DNA from: Branchiostoma floridae
Lineage: Eukaryota > Chordata > Leptocardii > Amphioxiformes > Branchiostomatidae
Assembly (NCBI RefSeq): GCF_000003815.2
Contig: NC_049988.1
Location: 7,810,698-7,874,697, forward strand
Length of the DNA: 64,000 nt
Direction: 5' to 3'
The translations under genes were made by a program, and so were the position numbers. Below, one piece after another: positions 37,232 through 49,496 of this stretch; the stretch's first letter is position 1; every line of letters starts with the position of its first letter. The notes beneath the pieces were generated by a model that saw only the letters and a program-made list of their open reading frames with translations, did not search any database and was not told the DNA's origin.

Positions 37232-40200
37232 ATGGCTTACCCAGGCTACCCAGGGCAGCAACCTGTAAGTTTAAGTGCTGTGAGCTTTGTATAGCATCTA
37301 GCTTTAGTGTAGTTTTGTCGCAAAATTCGTCTAAAGCGACCAAATTTGCCGAACTAAAGTTGTGGAAGGGGGAGGGTTGGGATTTTTTAAACAGGTGTAC
37401 TCGATATGTTTAGTGCAAAATTCAAATAGAAAAACAGATCTATCCGTTGGAAACTTTACATAACTTTCAATCCAATGTTGAAGCCATATGATCGTACAAA
37501 TTTTTAACTTGAAAGTCTAAATCTGAAGACATACGGATCTTAGTTACGCGTAGTGCAGAACGACAATGGAGGTGGGTGGGGCACTAATTGAGCGACAAAC
37601 ATTGGTCTTCTTCAGTTTCAGAAATTTGACACTCCAGTACAAAGGCTATAGTCTAGCAAGGAGGTTGAAAAAGGGTCTAGTGAGTTGGCGGTACAATACA
37701 GTAATCCATGAATGTGTTGCACTGTTGCTTGATGATTATGATGCATATATTTTGAGTTTAATGCCATGATATGCAAAAAATGGTTGGATGAAATGTCATG
37801 CATTTGGCTATAGTATATGCAAGGAGGTATATGCAAGTACACCATCACGTATTGCTATAAATGAATTCCTTTTTTAATTACCTTGCAAATAGTTTTTTGG
37901 CAGTGTAGTTTTGTATCGATTGGCCACTTTTTAGGAAGTGAAAGTTTGTTCTGCCATATAGTTCTGCCAATGTGTGCAGTGTTGTTATTTGTCAGTGGGC
38001 CCAGCATGGAGACCAATATTATCCTTACCTGTCTTGTTTGAATACTGGTATTGCATTGGCTAAATGTGAATGCAAGACAAAACATTTTTGCTTCAATGTT
38101 GATCGGGTAGTAACCAAAGCTCATAGACTGTCTTGCTGCACAGTATACAAAATTGCAAGGATGCATTAACAAGAATTTCATGGGTTTTTTTTACATTACA
38201 ATGTAGCCTAATTCAATAGAGAAGCATTTCAAACTTTGTAACATCCTTGGTAACATGAAACTAGTTGTAATTTGATTATAATTGATTATGATCTTTCTTT
38301 GATCCCACCTTGTAGTAGCTAATGAGTAATGTCAGTAGAAAATTACTGGATAGGGCTTGCTTGCTAAATCCTAAACCAAGTTCCTCCCATTGGCTAAGTC
38401 TTTTCCTTTGACACTGCCACAAGGTTCCTAGCCATATATATATCCCTCCACTGTGTCCAGTTCACGATGGTGGCTATGAGAAATAGCCTGGATGCCATCC
38501 TAGTTAGTTTACTGAGACTCTTGTACTCCCCCTCAGAAACTAGTCAGGAAATTCTGCCATTTATACTGTACGTAGCAGAGTTCTAGCCAGCGTCCGTCCT
38601 TCCAAATTTGCAGCTGGGGATGGAAAAAAAAATTGCCCATTCCGTCCTCTGTGAGGAACAATAATTGGCTTGTAAAGATATTAATTGAACCAAACTGCGT
38701 CTACCACCAAAATGTACCACACGTGTAAAGGAAATAGCATTTCAGAGGGTCTAGATTTCAGAATTTTCCTAGGTGAGCATGCCTGCGAACCCCTTTGGAC
38801 TGTCTCGCCTTCGACAGGACTTCCATTCAAAATCCACCTGGGATGGAAAAAAATTTTTTTAGGCTGGCTAAAACCCTGATATATGGTATCTATGATAAAT
38901 TCTCTTTGGGATGGGAGAGTATGGAGGTCCCGGGAAACTAACTAGGCTGGCACACTGGCTATTCAGTAAGGTAGCGACCATTGGGAAGTAGTTGCAAGCT
39001 GGAAACAGGTGGACACAGGCAAGCCCTCCCTGAGAATTCCTTTGCTAATTAACTGCTGTATCCGTGCATGTCCACTGCTTACCGGACGTCTTGCGGTGGT
39101 GGTTAGGGCGGCGACCCCTTGTGGGGATACTTCGCATCAGTGGGAGGACAGGTCAGTCTGGGTTAATTTTGCTCTCCCTGCTGGGGCCGGTCAAGTTCAA
39201 GTGGTCTGAGCAATCTCACCTGGCTCTTCAAAAAGAGTGAAATATGGCTCCACTCCAGAGGTGTCACAAAAAAATAAGAAAGAATTGAAAAATGCCTCCT
39301 TAACTAAGGCATTGCAAGAAAAAGCATTTCCCATAAAACATTCAAATGCCTCCTCCCTTGAGGCATAGCCAAAAATTATCCCTCCCCCCCCCCAAAAAAA
39401 ATTGAAAAATGCCTCCTTCCTGAGACATTGCCAAAAATGCTCAAAGGCTCTAAAAGCAATGTTTTTGAGTCTGACTACAGAATTGATTAACAAATGAACC
39501 AAACCATTGTCAAGATTAATATTTCCCCTGAAAAATTAATGCATGGGAATGTTTAATCCATAGTCGATTTGTTGATTGTTTTAAAGATGAAAACATTTGT
39601 GAAGGTTCAATCAGGAAGCAAATTTTGCAATACTGCTTTTATATAACCAGATGATTTTACATGAAGATGCTTTTTACTTAATTTGGTCTATCATTAAAGC
39701 CATGGTGATATTGCTGCAAGATCACTTCAACTTTGACCCGCCCACCACTGACTAACCAGTTTGACACTATCTTTAATCCTGTATGTACTTTGTTGTTGTC
39801 TCCTCCGGGCGCGCCCAGTATGGCCAGCCAGGTTACGGTGCGTACGGAGCACCGCCAGCGCAGGACCCCATGTGGGGATATTTCTCGGCCGTAGCGGGGC
39901 AGGTTTGTATTCACTGATGATTCCAAAACGCTGGTCACTTTCAAATTTGGAAAGGCTGTCTATTTTTCCAAATTTCAAGGCACCATGTCCAAAGTGTTTC
40001 ATTTTGATTACTGTAAATAAGTAAAATTTTTGTCATTAGATTTCTGCTTTAAGAAAGTGTTACTTGTTGAAATTCATTAGTGATTGGACTTGTTTAACTG
40101 GTATAAGTAGTCTTTCCTACTTTGATGTGACCAGTGCGGAATAACTTCCTCTTGTCCTGCTCAAAATGAGGATTAGGAATTAAAAATGTCTTTATATAAC

Positions 40201-43200
40201 AAAGTAACAAACAAACAAACAAACAAACAAAGAGTACAAGCAAGAAAGTCTTTAAGTTTAATCCAAGTCACTTCTTGGTTGCTTTAATATATTCAATGGA
40301 CAAATGACAGACAGAGGAAGTTGTTGAAAAGTGTTTTTTTAACATTCTGTGACTATACATATTAATTGTCTAGAGGTTTACTCTTGTATGTTTTCTAAAG
40401 TTGTATTGACTCCTTTGTAGAGAAATATACCATACTGTTACCAATCACTGTTCTGTAATTCCATTAAAAAGTTGAAATGGGGGCAGCCATAGAATCACCC
40501 TCTAATAACTTGTATTAGCTGAAATCAAGTATCTTTTGTGTTCAATTAACATTGTATAACCTCTTAAGCTCCTCTCATTTAGAAAATAAAATCTATTCAT
40601 TCATGCCCCCTAACAACCTTTCTAATGGAATAGTCCCTAGTCTAATGTCATTACCTTCTGTCACAGCTAACATTAGAGGTGCCTATCTCACTCGTCCTCT
40701 TCTTTTGTTCTTCCCTTGTTCATTTCATTCTAATCAGGAGGTGAGTTACATACTAGTAAATCCCTGCTTCTGCATGGCCTCTGTAGAACATTTGAAAGAA
40801 ATCAAGTAAAAGAGTTTTAACAAAGAAGATTGAAAAAGAAATCCCCTTGCCAAAGCTTTTCCACCAATGCATGTCCCATTGTGAATGTGTTCGTTTTGTG
40901 TGCTGTTTCACTAAATTACAGTGTATACTATGCATACAGTTGTTTTTTTCATTTTCACACCTAGAAATTTTCCACAAACATAATGTCTTTTTTTAATGTC
41001 ATCTTTCTATTAAAGGCTATAATGTTGAAAAGTGTTAACTGTCTTTTATCATATATTTGAAATGACAGTCATGGGCCCAATATATTTGCTAAACAACAAA
41101 AACAAACAAAACACAAAATTACAATGTTTCAATGAGGAACTTTGAATATCTGTACTTCCTGTCTGTCACTTGAAAAATCTTCTTTTTTTACCTTGCTAAT
41201 GATCTTATTTTTTTATGATGGTGATTTTACTTTCATACATTGTAGTTAAATTTTGCAGTGCTAGGCCTCAGTGTGTTGTTAATGTTATGTAGTACTAACA
41301 GCCCTTCCTTGTGTGATGTAGGATGGCCAGATCGATCCAGTGGAGCTACAGCAGTGCCTGACCAGTTCTGGTTTCAGTGGGACCTACCAGCGTAAGATTA
41401 ACCCTCCATATTTCACATGGAAGGGGGTCTGCATGGGGGGTGCTATCAATGATGTATGCTACATTCAGGAAAAAAAGGGCTACCTTTATTTTGTGCTAAA
41501 TTTATCTGTAAAATACACCGATTCTCATGTTCTATCCTTCATCAATGTTTCATGCCCTCTGTTGTATTTAAGCGGGCCGACTATGAACTATGTGGCTGAT
41601 TGCGTTCTATGTACAGGGACATGCATGCTCTCATTGAAATGTTTTATCAGTATTAAGGTGTAGATTTATGTCGAATATATTGATGCCATTCTTGTTGTAG
41701 CACATTCCAAACTGCCACCCTTTACTTAATTTTAGATAGATCAAAATTCAACTTGCTAGTTTCCATTTTCTAGTCTCCGATTTTTTATATCCAGTAACTT
41801 CTGTCCACTATATTTGACCTATCATGTCCTGAAAAGTAGCAAGTCTTCTAACCCAAATCTCTAAAAATTATGATTTCACTGACCCAAATTGGCATTTCAA
41901 GTGTAGATTGAGTTATGAAAGTTGGATGAAATCGTGATATGTCGTTCAAGTTGAAAATCTTCTTTTTCATCTTTGTTGTTACAGCCTTCAGCCTGGAGAC
42001 CTGTCGGGTGATGATAGCTATGCTGGATGTATCCTTTACAAAAGCATCAAAATCTGCTCAGAGTCAGAGATCAAGAACAATGTTTGAGTGGAACAAATCT
42101 AACCAGAAGGATATAGGCAAGAAGAAATTTAAAGGACAGTCCAGTAATATTCAGACTACATTTGGTTAGTGGCAAGAGGAGAATTCAAAGATGTTCTGCT
42201 ACATTACATTTTATTTGTAACTCTTAGTTACTGGTTAAGTAGCAGACACCCTGCAATATTTGATTACATAATGTAGCAAGTGGTAGGACAGTCTGGACAG
42301 AGCTGTAGTGGCATATATTTTTAATGTGTGTTGAGTAATCAATAAACAACAGTACTGTAGTTTGTTAGACTAGACCATGTGAAGGTAAACAATACTTTTT
42401 CTATTTATGAACTTACTCCACTGCACCACTTTTTTTCAAATCAGAGCTTCCTTTACATTTTCTTCAGCGTGATTTCAGTGGTAAGATGGGGTTTAATGAG
42501 TTTAAGGAGCTGTGGGCGGCGCTGAACGGCTGGCGTACCATCTACATGCAGTATGACACAGACAGGACTGGGTTCATCAACTACCAGGAACTGGGAAACT
42601 GTGTCCATGGCATGGGTGGGTGTACCTTTTGTTTTTATGTACAATGTATATAATTGCAAACCAACCACCAGTCAACCCACAAAGAAATGCCTACTGTAAA
42701 TCATTTTAATTTTTTTGAGACTTTTCTTTAAAAGTTACTGTTAAAACACTCTTAGACTAGTAAACTGAAATACTGAACTGAAGTAGGGCCCATGTTTGCT
42801 ATGTACTGAGTTTATGATGAGTTTTTAAATACACAGCAAATATTCAAACTACCACGATCTTGTATATTCTGTTGGTATCATTATGTCACAAGTTAAGTGT
42901 TATAAGCCTCCAACTTATACGGAGTAACCTTCCTGACCACTAACAGGGACATAGCAGGGGAAGTCGTGGCATACTTGCTGGTAATGAGAAGATAAAACTC
43001 CATATGCACTGGTCTTTTTGTTAGAGTATGCAATGTAATGCAGGGAAAGATGTATCCCTATAATGTTGTAACTGACACTGATGTTATTCCTTACTTTTGG
43101 TTAATGGGTATCCATCTTGTTACTTTCAGGATACAATCTGAATCCCCAGACCCTAAACGTACTGATGAAGAGGTACAACAAGAACGGTCAGATCACTTTT

Positions 43201-43971
43201 GACGACTTTGTTGCCTGCGCAGTACGTCTCAGGGCCCTCACAGGTTTGTGGACCAAGTTTTGTTTTTTTCCTTTATTATTGGCCAGTGTGACACAAAGAG
43301 ACTTTAACCTTGCACATTTACCTACAGTTCCTCATACTGCACATGCTCACTTTCAACTGTGAACTAGCTTATAGCTGTTCCTCTAACTTGCTACTGATTT
43401 GTCTGTTCCATTGCAGATGCGTTCCGTCGGCGTGACCAGGCCCAACAGGGAATGTGTACGTTCCAGTACGATGATGTAAGTTTTGTCTGTTGAAGAACTT
43501 TGATAATGTGTATGACATATCTTCAAAATACTGCGACTTTACCTATGTTTGCTGGGACAATTGAAACAATACTGTAATACAATGTTTTGTAGTAATCTAA
43601 TGGAATAGGGTAGCCTGCTGAGGTAGCCAACCCCTCTAGGCAAGCTCACCTTTTTCTGGAAACCCCATTCATGTTTGCGGTGGCATGATTTTGCGGTGGA
43701 GAGGTCAATGCAAAAAAGTGTGAAAACACAACTGCATATACTGTAAACGTTTTAAGATTTACAGTATGGTACATGTTTGCACAAGATATTGCTGATTGGT
43801 TCCTCTTCAACTTATTTGCAAGAGTGTCAAATCAGATGCATATGTATGTTGATGAAGGTTAGACATCCAGGTAATAAGATATGCAGATGCCTATATGTCT
43901 TATTGAAATACAGTAATATGACTATTGAATGTTTTTTATTACAGTTTCTGCAGTGTACTCTGTGCATTTGA
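37232..43971 (+). CDS. SRI: sorcin/grancalcin-type penta-EF-hand protein
   Basis: A cytosolic calcium sensor that moves to membranes on calcium binding; in vertebrates sorcin regulates ryanodine receptors. Eight exons join in frame: 37232-37264, 39819-39902, 41322-41391, 41985-42028, 42468-42615, 43130-43243, 43417-43475 and 43945-43971. They encode 192 aa (human sorcin 198). A Gly/Pro/Tyr-rich N-terminus starts MAYPGYPGQQP, followed by WGYFSAVAGQDGQID (EF1). EF2 loop is D77-E88 (DRDFSGKMGFNE), EF3 loop D107-E118 (DTDRTGFINYQE), EF4 near RYNKNGQITFDD and EF5 near the C-terminus. EF2 and EF3 keep all acidic ligands. Several stretches read closer to grancalcin (PFSLETC, MIAMLDRD), so it may be the single ancestor of both. 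The symbol is by homology only. Confidence 0.95.
38580..38878. mobile_element. MITE, GTAGCCAGC ends (copy 1), in sorcin intron 1
   Basis: It has TCTAGCCAGCGTCCGTCC at the left and GGCTGGCTAAAACCCT at the right. The interior GGAAATAGCATTTCAGAGGG + TCTAGATTTC matches the element at 56592-56782. No coding capacity. Confidence 0.75.
39107..39151 (+). CDS. SRI: alternative or duplicated sorcin exon 2
   Basis: A 45-bp segment encodes GGDPLWGYFASVGGQ, matching the end of the regular exon 2 (QDPMWGYFSAVAGQ), which lies 0.7 kb downstream. It has an acceptor TTAG and a good donor GTCAGT, and both boundaries are phase 0, as in the regular exon. An in-frame TAG overlaps the acceptor, so the exon cannot extend further left. 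Swapping it for exon 2 would shorten the Gly/Pro/Tyr-rich N-terminus by 13 residues. Including both would insert 15 residues in frame. Its codons are intact despite clear divergence from exon 2, which argues for use. The acceptor's pyrimidine tract is weak. Confidence 0.6.
40207..40231. repeat. (AAAC)n microsatellite
   Basis: Six tetramer copies in a sorcin intron. Confidence 0.9.
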
Positions 43972-44661
43972 GGAGAGGAGATGCAAGATTTTACCTCTGC
44001 CCACTGCTTTCTAGGATTGATTAGCTTCGATGAAATCTGCTGTAGGATATATTGTAGGCTAGTGATGTTTGTGACAGATAAGATTGAAATCACGTCTTTA
44101 GATTGGTCCTTATGTAGCAATGACCAGAGACACTCTGCTGATTGGTGGATATTCAAAATTCAAATTGAAAGTAATAACTGTCAGGTTCAGACTATGAATT
44201 ACAGACTTAATTGTTTCAACTTACAAATTCTCTCACAAATTTCAGCACTAAATTTTTCTTGTGTTTCTAAAGTTATCAACATCATGTCTAGCTGGGTTGT
44301 AAAACTAAGTTTTGATATGACCTTACCCTGTACAAGATTTGGTTGGCAGTTAGAAGCTTATAAGAAGTTTAAATATTCAGAATTCTACATATTGTATGGC
44401 AGCTTAGCCTTTTCAATGCCAGCTACTACGTATAGAAAGTTAATACAAAAAGTTTTTTTAATAGTAGAGAGAAAAATCAGTAGATTTGTGTTAAACACCG
44501 TCCATACATTTTGTCAATGTATCCTAACTTTTACAAACTGCAGAACCATTGTGAGGACATACATGTATAAGAACTATAATCAAGTGAAGATGCATGAAAA
44601 TTTGTTGGATGTACACTTTAAGGTCTACCAGAAGTTGTGTTGTAATGTAATGTTTTCATAA
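43972..44661 (+). other. long open frame in register after the sorcin stop
   Basis: Directly after the sorcin TGA (43969-43971) the same frame continues GEEMQDF... for 229 codons to a TAA at 44659. An internal ATG comes 9 bp after the stop. Counting the intron upstream, the frame is open from 43777 to 44661 apart from this one TGA. The conceptual extension is rich in Cys, Phe, Ile, Ser and Lys and shows no family that I recognise. It lies in what should be 3' UTR. A candidate sorcin poly(A) signal (AATAAA) is at 45150-45155. Readthrough, an alternative last exon, a second ORF or chance are all possible. Confidence 0.35.
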
Positions 44662-45419
44662 ATACATATCCATATCCATCTAATGCCAAAATATATATGC
44701 AAGGATTTGTATTTTCAGAATTTAATATCACTGTTGTTCCGTTTCTTTTGCTGACTGTCGCTTTTTTTTACCAAGAAATATAAGAAGATACTCGTGCTGT
44801 CAATCATAGCCTGGTTGACTAGGCAAATGTAGGGTGTCAGTCAGTGTTTTACTATTTCCGTATATCTGCTTGGAGATCAAAACAAGGCAGCACAAGGGGA
44901 TGGTAGTAGTTGATGACAACTTTTAGCACCAGAAGGGCTTACAATTTATCAGGATACATTGCAGCAAATGGTGATGTTAACATAGTATGTTTGGCCACTG
45001 GTGGCTGGTGTTACACTGGAAGTTGGTAAAAAACTTGTCACAATCTCTGGAATCATGAATATAATCAGATGTGGTCTTGGTTGGATTCTTGTGAAAATCA
45101 TTGCAACTTGTTTCACTTGATACAGGAAACTTTACCTACACACACGGATAATAAAGTGGAATCCATCATCTATGTGTGGATGTAAGTCATTTGAAAATCA
45201 CCTACCTTGCTTAATATCAAATGTCATGTTACAATAGCCCTATAATGGAATAGAGTGGGTAACAATTTCCTCATCAGTTATGCAAATTAGATTCTAGTTT
45301 TATGAATTAATATTTAACTATATGAAGCATCACTTACTCCCAGCTTCAAGAGCTGTCCAGCACTTAAGCATAGCCACAGCACGTCCAAAACTTGTGATAT
45401 CAAACTTAGAAGTTGGGTT

Positions 45420-45900
45420 GTAGTACTGTATGAAGTCCAAAATCTAATTGTTTCCAGGTGTCATCAACACCTGCCCATGTACAGAACGATTACAATCCAT
45501 CCAGGCATTATTGAGTTATGCTGGTCTTCTACACACAGACATACAACTGCTACCCAAAACAACCTTCTTGGTGAAGGTAGTAATCAATTACTGTACCAGT
45601 AGTTCCCCAGGAACCTCTCCATAATCTGAGGCATACAATGTCTTCTGCATTTCTACTCCACTCCAGCAGGAGGCAGTGCTGCACTACGGATAAAAGCCTC
45701 CACCAGGCCTTCCTACAGGGGTTCAGGGCTTGAGAATTCGGCAGAATAAAACCCTGGAAATTGGCAAGAGGAGTCAGTCCACGCTTAGGTTCATGTTTCC
45801 CCATCAGCCGACCAACTTCTCTGGCAGCAAAACTCCCCTGGCAAATTATTCTCCCTATAGCAAGTGTAGTCTGGTAGAGACTACATATTGTCATGGGAAG
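45420..45900 (-). mobile_element. LINE-like repeat fragment between sorcin and YAE1
   Basis: Read on the minus strand it contains CTTCACCAAGAAGGTTGTTTT, AGAAGACCAGCATAACTCAA and CTGGATGGATTGTAATCG. This is the same phrase order as the fragment at 29945. The open frame at 45550-45894 matches no reverse transcriptase motif, so I do not call a gene. Confidence 0.4.
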
Positions 45901-46358
45901 TCACACTTGCAGTCAATCATAAAATGCACACAAGAAAATTGCATTTTGATAACCTTTAATTGTACACTTTTTCATTAAATATATATATCATACAAACTGT
46001 GAATCTTTTTCTATTGAACAAGTGTACAGTTACATGTTAACTGCATGCAAGAATCGTGCAACATGTATACACAATGCATTGCTCACAATGTAGAAGTAGA
46101 TTTTATATGATTACTTTCCAATCATCGTTTAACATTTGTAGTACTTCCTTTGCTTACTGGAAATAACCCATACTGTCTTATAATTGTTAAGCAAACAGCT
46201 TTTTTTGCACATGAGTTTGCAATAAATACTAGTAGCATATCTAGCTAAACATGAGAGCCTAAAGGCAAAGACTTCTCAACATTGCTGCCCTTGAAAGCAG
46301 TTTTATATAATAAATAAGGTTTCAGCTTTACTTTACTGCAAAATTTTTTGGAAGCAAA

Positions 46359-46364
46359 TTTATT
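46359..46364 (-). terminator. YAE1 poly(A) signal candidate
   Basis: AATAAA on the minus strand, 67 bp beyond the YAE1 stop codon. Confidence 0.5.
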
Positions 46365-46430
46365 TCTTCATTGATAGATGAAAACATCTGTGCTTTGTCA
46401 CTTAGCTTACTGTGTCTCTGGTTGTACCAT

Positions 46431-48448
46431 TTATTGAGGAATTTGAAGCGTGAGAATTTGTTCAATCAAGCCATCTTCCCATCCAATGGCTCTCAAGATC
46501 TCTGCACATCTTCTTTGAAATGACAGAAACACGATCTCCTGCCTCCTCCTCTGCTCCTGTTCGGGAGATAATCCTGTCAGACCAGAGCTCTCTCCTGATT
46601 GGTTGGTTTGGAGCTGCATCATCTCCATCTCCAGGGCCAGGTCGTCTGCCATGGACAGGTTGGTGGCTGATGCACCATGGGATTGCGAGTCTAACCCTGT
46701 GTTCTCCACGGAGGACAGCTCCGTGATCAGCAGCTCTATTGCACTCACAACCTGATCACTGAAAACTGTGGTGCCTTCCTTTGCCATGTGGTAAGTAAGA
46801 AGACCACTGAAAAATAGGAGATTATAAACAGCCACTTGAGTACACAGACATATACATGTCATATTATCTAATTCCTAATCCTTGGTCATAGGAAACAACT
46901 ATTGTAGACAGATCAGATACACAGATCATGAAAACGTGTCAATTTTATTCTGTCAGACTTTTTTTGCAATCCTCTACCGTGGAGTAGTCTCCAAGCAGAC
47001 CCATCGGTGCCTTAGAGATAATATATTAAAGCTGGCAAAGGAATATAGCCGGCCAAAGGGAGATAGCCGGCTAAGGGAGTCAAACGGGCACCGGAGTGCC
47101 GCTACCAAGTCCCTGGCCAGCTTTGATACTATCTCTAAGGCACCGTTGGGTCTGCTTGGAGACTACCGTGGAGTTCATGTTCATCTTACCTCAGGGCTTC
47201 ACATTTCTTACCCATACATCAAAAGTCAAATCAACTTTGGGTTGATCAGCTGTTGATACATAGCAGAATTGTCTACTAAAAATTGAGCCTAAAAGTTGAC
47301 GTTTTTTTTACAAAGATGAACTTTTGTGCTGATAACAATGGGCTGTGAAGTGTTTACCATATCACCCATCTGAGCCTGCTGACACTAGTAGATAAATTTG
47401 ATAGTGACTGTGTGTGTTTGACTTTTTCCCTTGGCTTGGATGTCATGTTCAATGATTGTCTGAAAACACGTTAAGTCTTAAAATTGCATTGTGTTTCCTA
47501 CTGACATTGATGAGCTCTTAGCCTCTTACACTGGTAACTATGGGCTGTGAAGTGGTATTTACCATAGCAGCCCCCTGAGTCTGGCAAGCTGCAGAGTCTG
47601 ACCGACCCCCTCACTGTAACCCCTATTGAACCCCTCCTGGAGAGACGTCAGTCGTCCATCTGACATCCCGTCTCGGAAGCCTTGCTGTTAGGAAAAAAGA
47701 AGAGACAAATAACATTAATAATGTCTGTGAAATAATATGTAGAACATTTGTGCTTCACAAGATGCGACAAGAAGTACTTGATGCTGGCTACAGTACTTAT
47801 TTTTTCTCTGACAAAGGGCAGTATGACTAAGACATTGGTTGTGCAATGGACATAATGTACTAGTATAACGTAATGTACCAGTATAAAGCAATGTCCTTGA
47901 TAATGTGTCAACTGGATATGAAGTCTAAGGTCTTACGTGTGAATACACTGTAAACTTATTTCAGTGAAAATTAAAAGTTTGCAATCAAAACAACCATAGT
48001 AAACCAATGGATGACAGCATGTGATTTCATGGCTAGATAAAGGCACCGTAAAAACTTCAAAATTACTACAGTGTGACCTTATATAAGATATGATTAAAAC
48101 AAAGTAACGTTACACAACTACTTTATATCTATTAAAAAAATGTTTCATCTACTATACCATCATAGGTCAGATATATGTTAGACATCTTAAACCTCAGATC
48201 ACATTACGCACTTAGACGTCATAGATATTATCAAACATGCAACAGTTGCCCGGTTGACGTGAACTGCATGGAAATGCACAGATAGCAGACTACACATTCT
48301 TTCACGCCCCCCTCCCCCTTCACCAAATACCGACTTTTACACGCGTTTCTTTCATCCTCTCAAAGTCTCTGGTGCGGACCATGTCCTCTCCCGTTTCTTC
48401 ATCAAAGACATCATCCATCTGACTGTCCTCCGGAAAAGCAGACGCCAT
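46431..48448 (-). CDS. YAE1: YAE1 (YAE1 domain-containing 1), Fe-S adaptor
   Basis: Yae1, with Lto1/ORAOV1, bridges the cytosolic iron-sulfur targeting complex to the ABC protein ABCE1 (Rli1), which recycles ribosomes. Three exons, 48448-48341, 47684-47563 and 46806-46431, join in frame to give 201 aa (human about 226). Exon 2 encodes the diagnostic deca-GX3 segment: glycines at 38, 42, 46, 54, 58, 62 and 74, all on a four-residue period, with QEGFNRGYSEG at its centre. The acidic N-terminus (MASAFPEDSQMDDVFDEETG) and the C-terminal helices are typical of the family. The gene converges on sorcin. Its intron 2 holds a MITE. Confidence 0.93.
46984..47166. mobile_element. palindromic MITE in YAE1 intron 2
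   Basis: Ends GTAGTCTCCAAGCAGACCCA and TGGGTCTGCTTGGAGACTAC are inverted repeats that continue through GGTGCCTTAGAGATA and, after an interruption, AAAGCTGGC. The 183-bp element is almost wholly palindromic, and has ATAGCCGGC repeats in the loop. Confidence 0.9.
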
Positions 48449-48531
48449 ATTGAGGCATAGGACAAAAATAAACTAGAGAAGAAAAAAAAAATTAATTTCA
48501 GGGGGCGGCCATATTGGAAACGTCATTTGAT

Positions 48532-48699
48532 CACGTGATATTTTTGTTTCTTTGCATATTTATGAATCTATTGAATACTCATGTTCCCAACACTGGCCTG
48601 CAATAGGTTGTGTGTTCAATTTCGATGAAAGCTACTTGCTTTTCATAAACTGTAAGTTTCAAAAACACGTCAAAAACGTAAACACAAGTTAGTCACGTG
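48532..48699. promoter_or_regulatory. two TCACGTGA E-boxes upstream of YAE1
   Basis: CACGTG in the context ATCACGTGAT (48530-48539) and again TCACGTGATC (48693-48702), 84 and 246 bp upstream of the YAE1 ATG. These resemble bHLH-Zip (USF/MITF/TFE) sites. A CCATATTGG block with GGCGGCC is at 48506-48518 (YY1-like CCATATT). Function is inferred. Confidence 0.5.
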
Positions 48700-48859
48700 A
48701 TCAACGTACCATCACTAATAAGGCTGTGTATGTAGTTTTCCACAGTTTGTTTAGCTCACACACTGTCATCTCTTATCCTGTAAAAATGTAATAAAGCATT
48801 ACTCCCTTTTGCATATAAAATAGTTTTTTGGGATGAATACATTGTTCTGTAAGCTGCTT

Positions 48860-49473
48860 TAATGAAAAGTTCGAAGGAAAAAAAGCAAAGAAGTGTTCCC
48901 GAAAACTTCATTAGGACCCCCAACAGACCTCCTTATCGAGGACACCCCCAGGACAGACGTTGCCATCGTACCGAGTTATGCTTCATGCGGAGTCCACTGT
49001 CATCTCACCAAACCTGGCGCTACAACCGGATTTTGTTACATACCTGCTATCCCCTGCAAGGGAAGGGGTCTTGAGTGTATAGAAACTCGACGAATATTGT
49101 GGCAGCCAGATTTTTCAGTCGTTGGGTGGGGCACGTCGACCGAGAACAAAGTGGGACCGACACGAGCGATTTCCTAACGGTGCGGTGTGGGGGAGTAGTC
49201 GCCGGTAGCCGGTACCCCTTCCACCCCTCGCACAACCCGGACGTGTGAACACTATCCCCGTGTGCTGTTGATGAAACAGGCTTGCAGAAACTCATAGGAC
49301 TGCTGTCAAGACATATGCACGAGAGGAAAAGGCTGGAAGAGACCGTACCGTCTATCAGAATTTCTCCCGGACACGGGTGGGGAGACCACCGTCCAGAAAA
49401 CTGCTGAACACGCGATAAACTGAGAAGCCGCTATTCCGGATAAACTCAACTTGTTGCAACATTCTAAAGAACC
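48860..49473 (+). promoter_or_regulatory. GC-rich, CpG-containing segment, possible promoter/5' UTR
   Basis: Base composition rises sharply from about 48890 to 49460, with many CpGs, next to AT-rich DNA on both sides. It sits head-to-head with YAE1. Several short frames are open on both strands but none has a recognisable family. It is best read as a promoter or 5' UTR for a plus-strand transcript starting before 49474. Confidence 0.35.
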
Positions 49474-49496
49474 ATGGAGGCTCCTGTTGTACCAAG
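49474..49496 (+). CDS. possible first coding exon (MEAPVVP) of an unidentified gene
   Basis: ACCATGG is an optimal start context, followed by seven codons and a strong donor CAAG|GTAAGC. The exon ends in phase 2. If real, the next exon is several kilobases away. A phase-compatible candidate is at 57072-57192. No family is recognised. Confidence 0.3.

Noticed and set aside
45550-45894. 114-codon minus frame
   Set aside because: It lies inside a dispersed LINE-like fragment and has no reverse-transcriptase or endonuclease motif.
48893-49177. 94-codon plus frame with several Cys upstream of 49474
   Set aside because: Overlapping frames on both strands are equally open in this CpG-rich segment, and no motif or splice context supports one.
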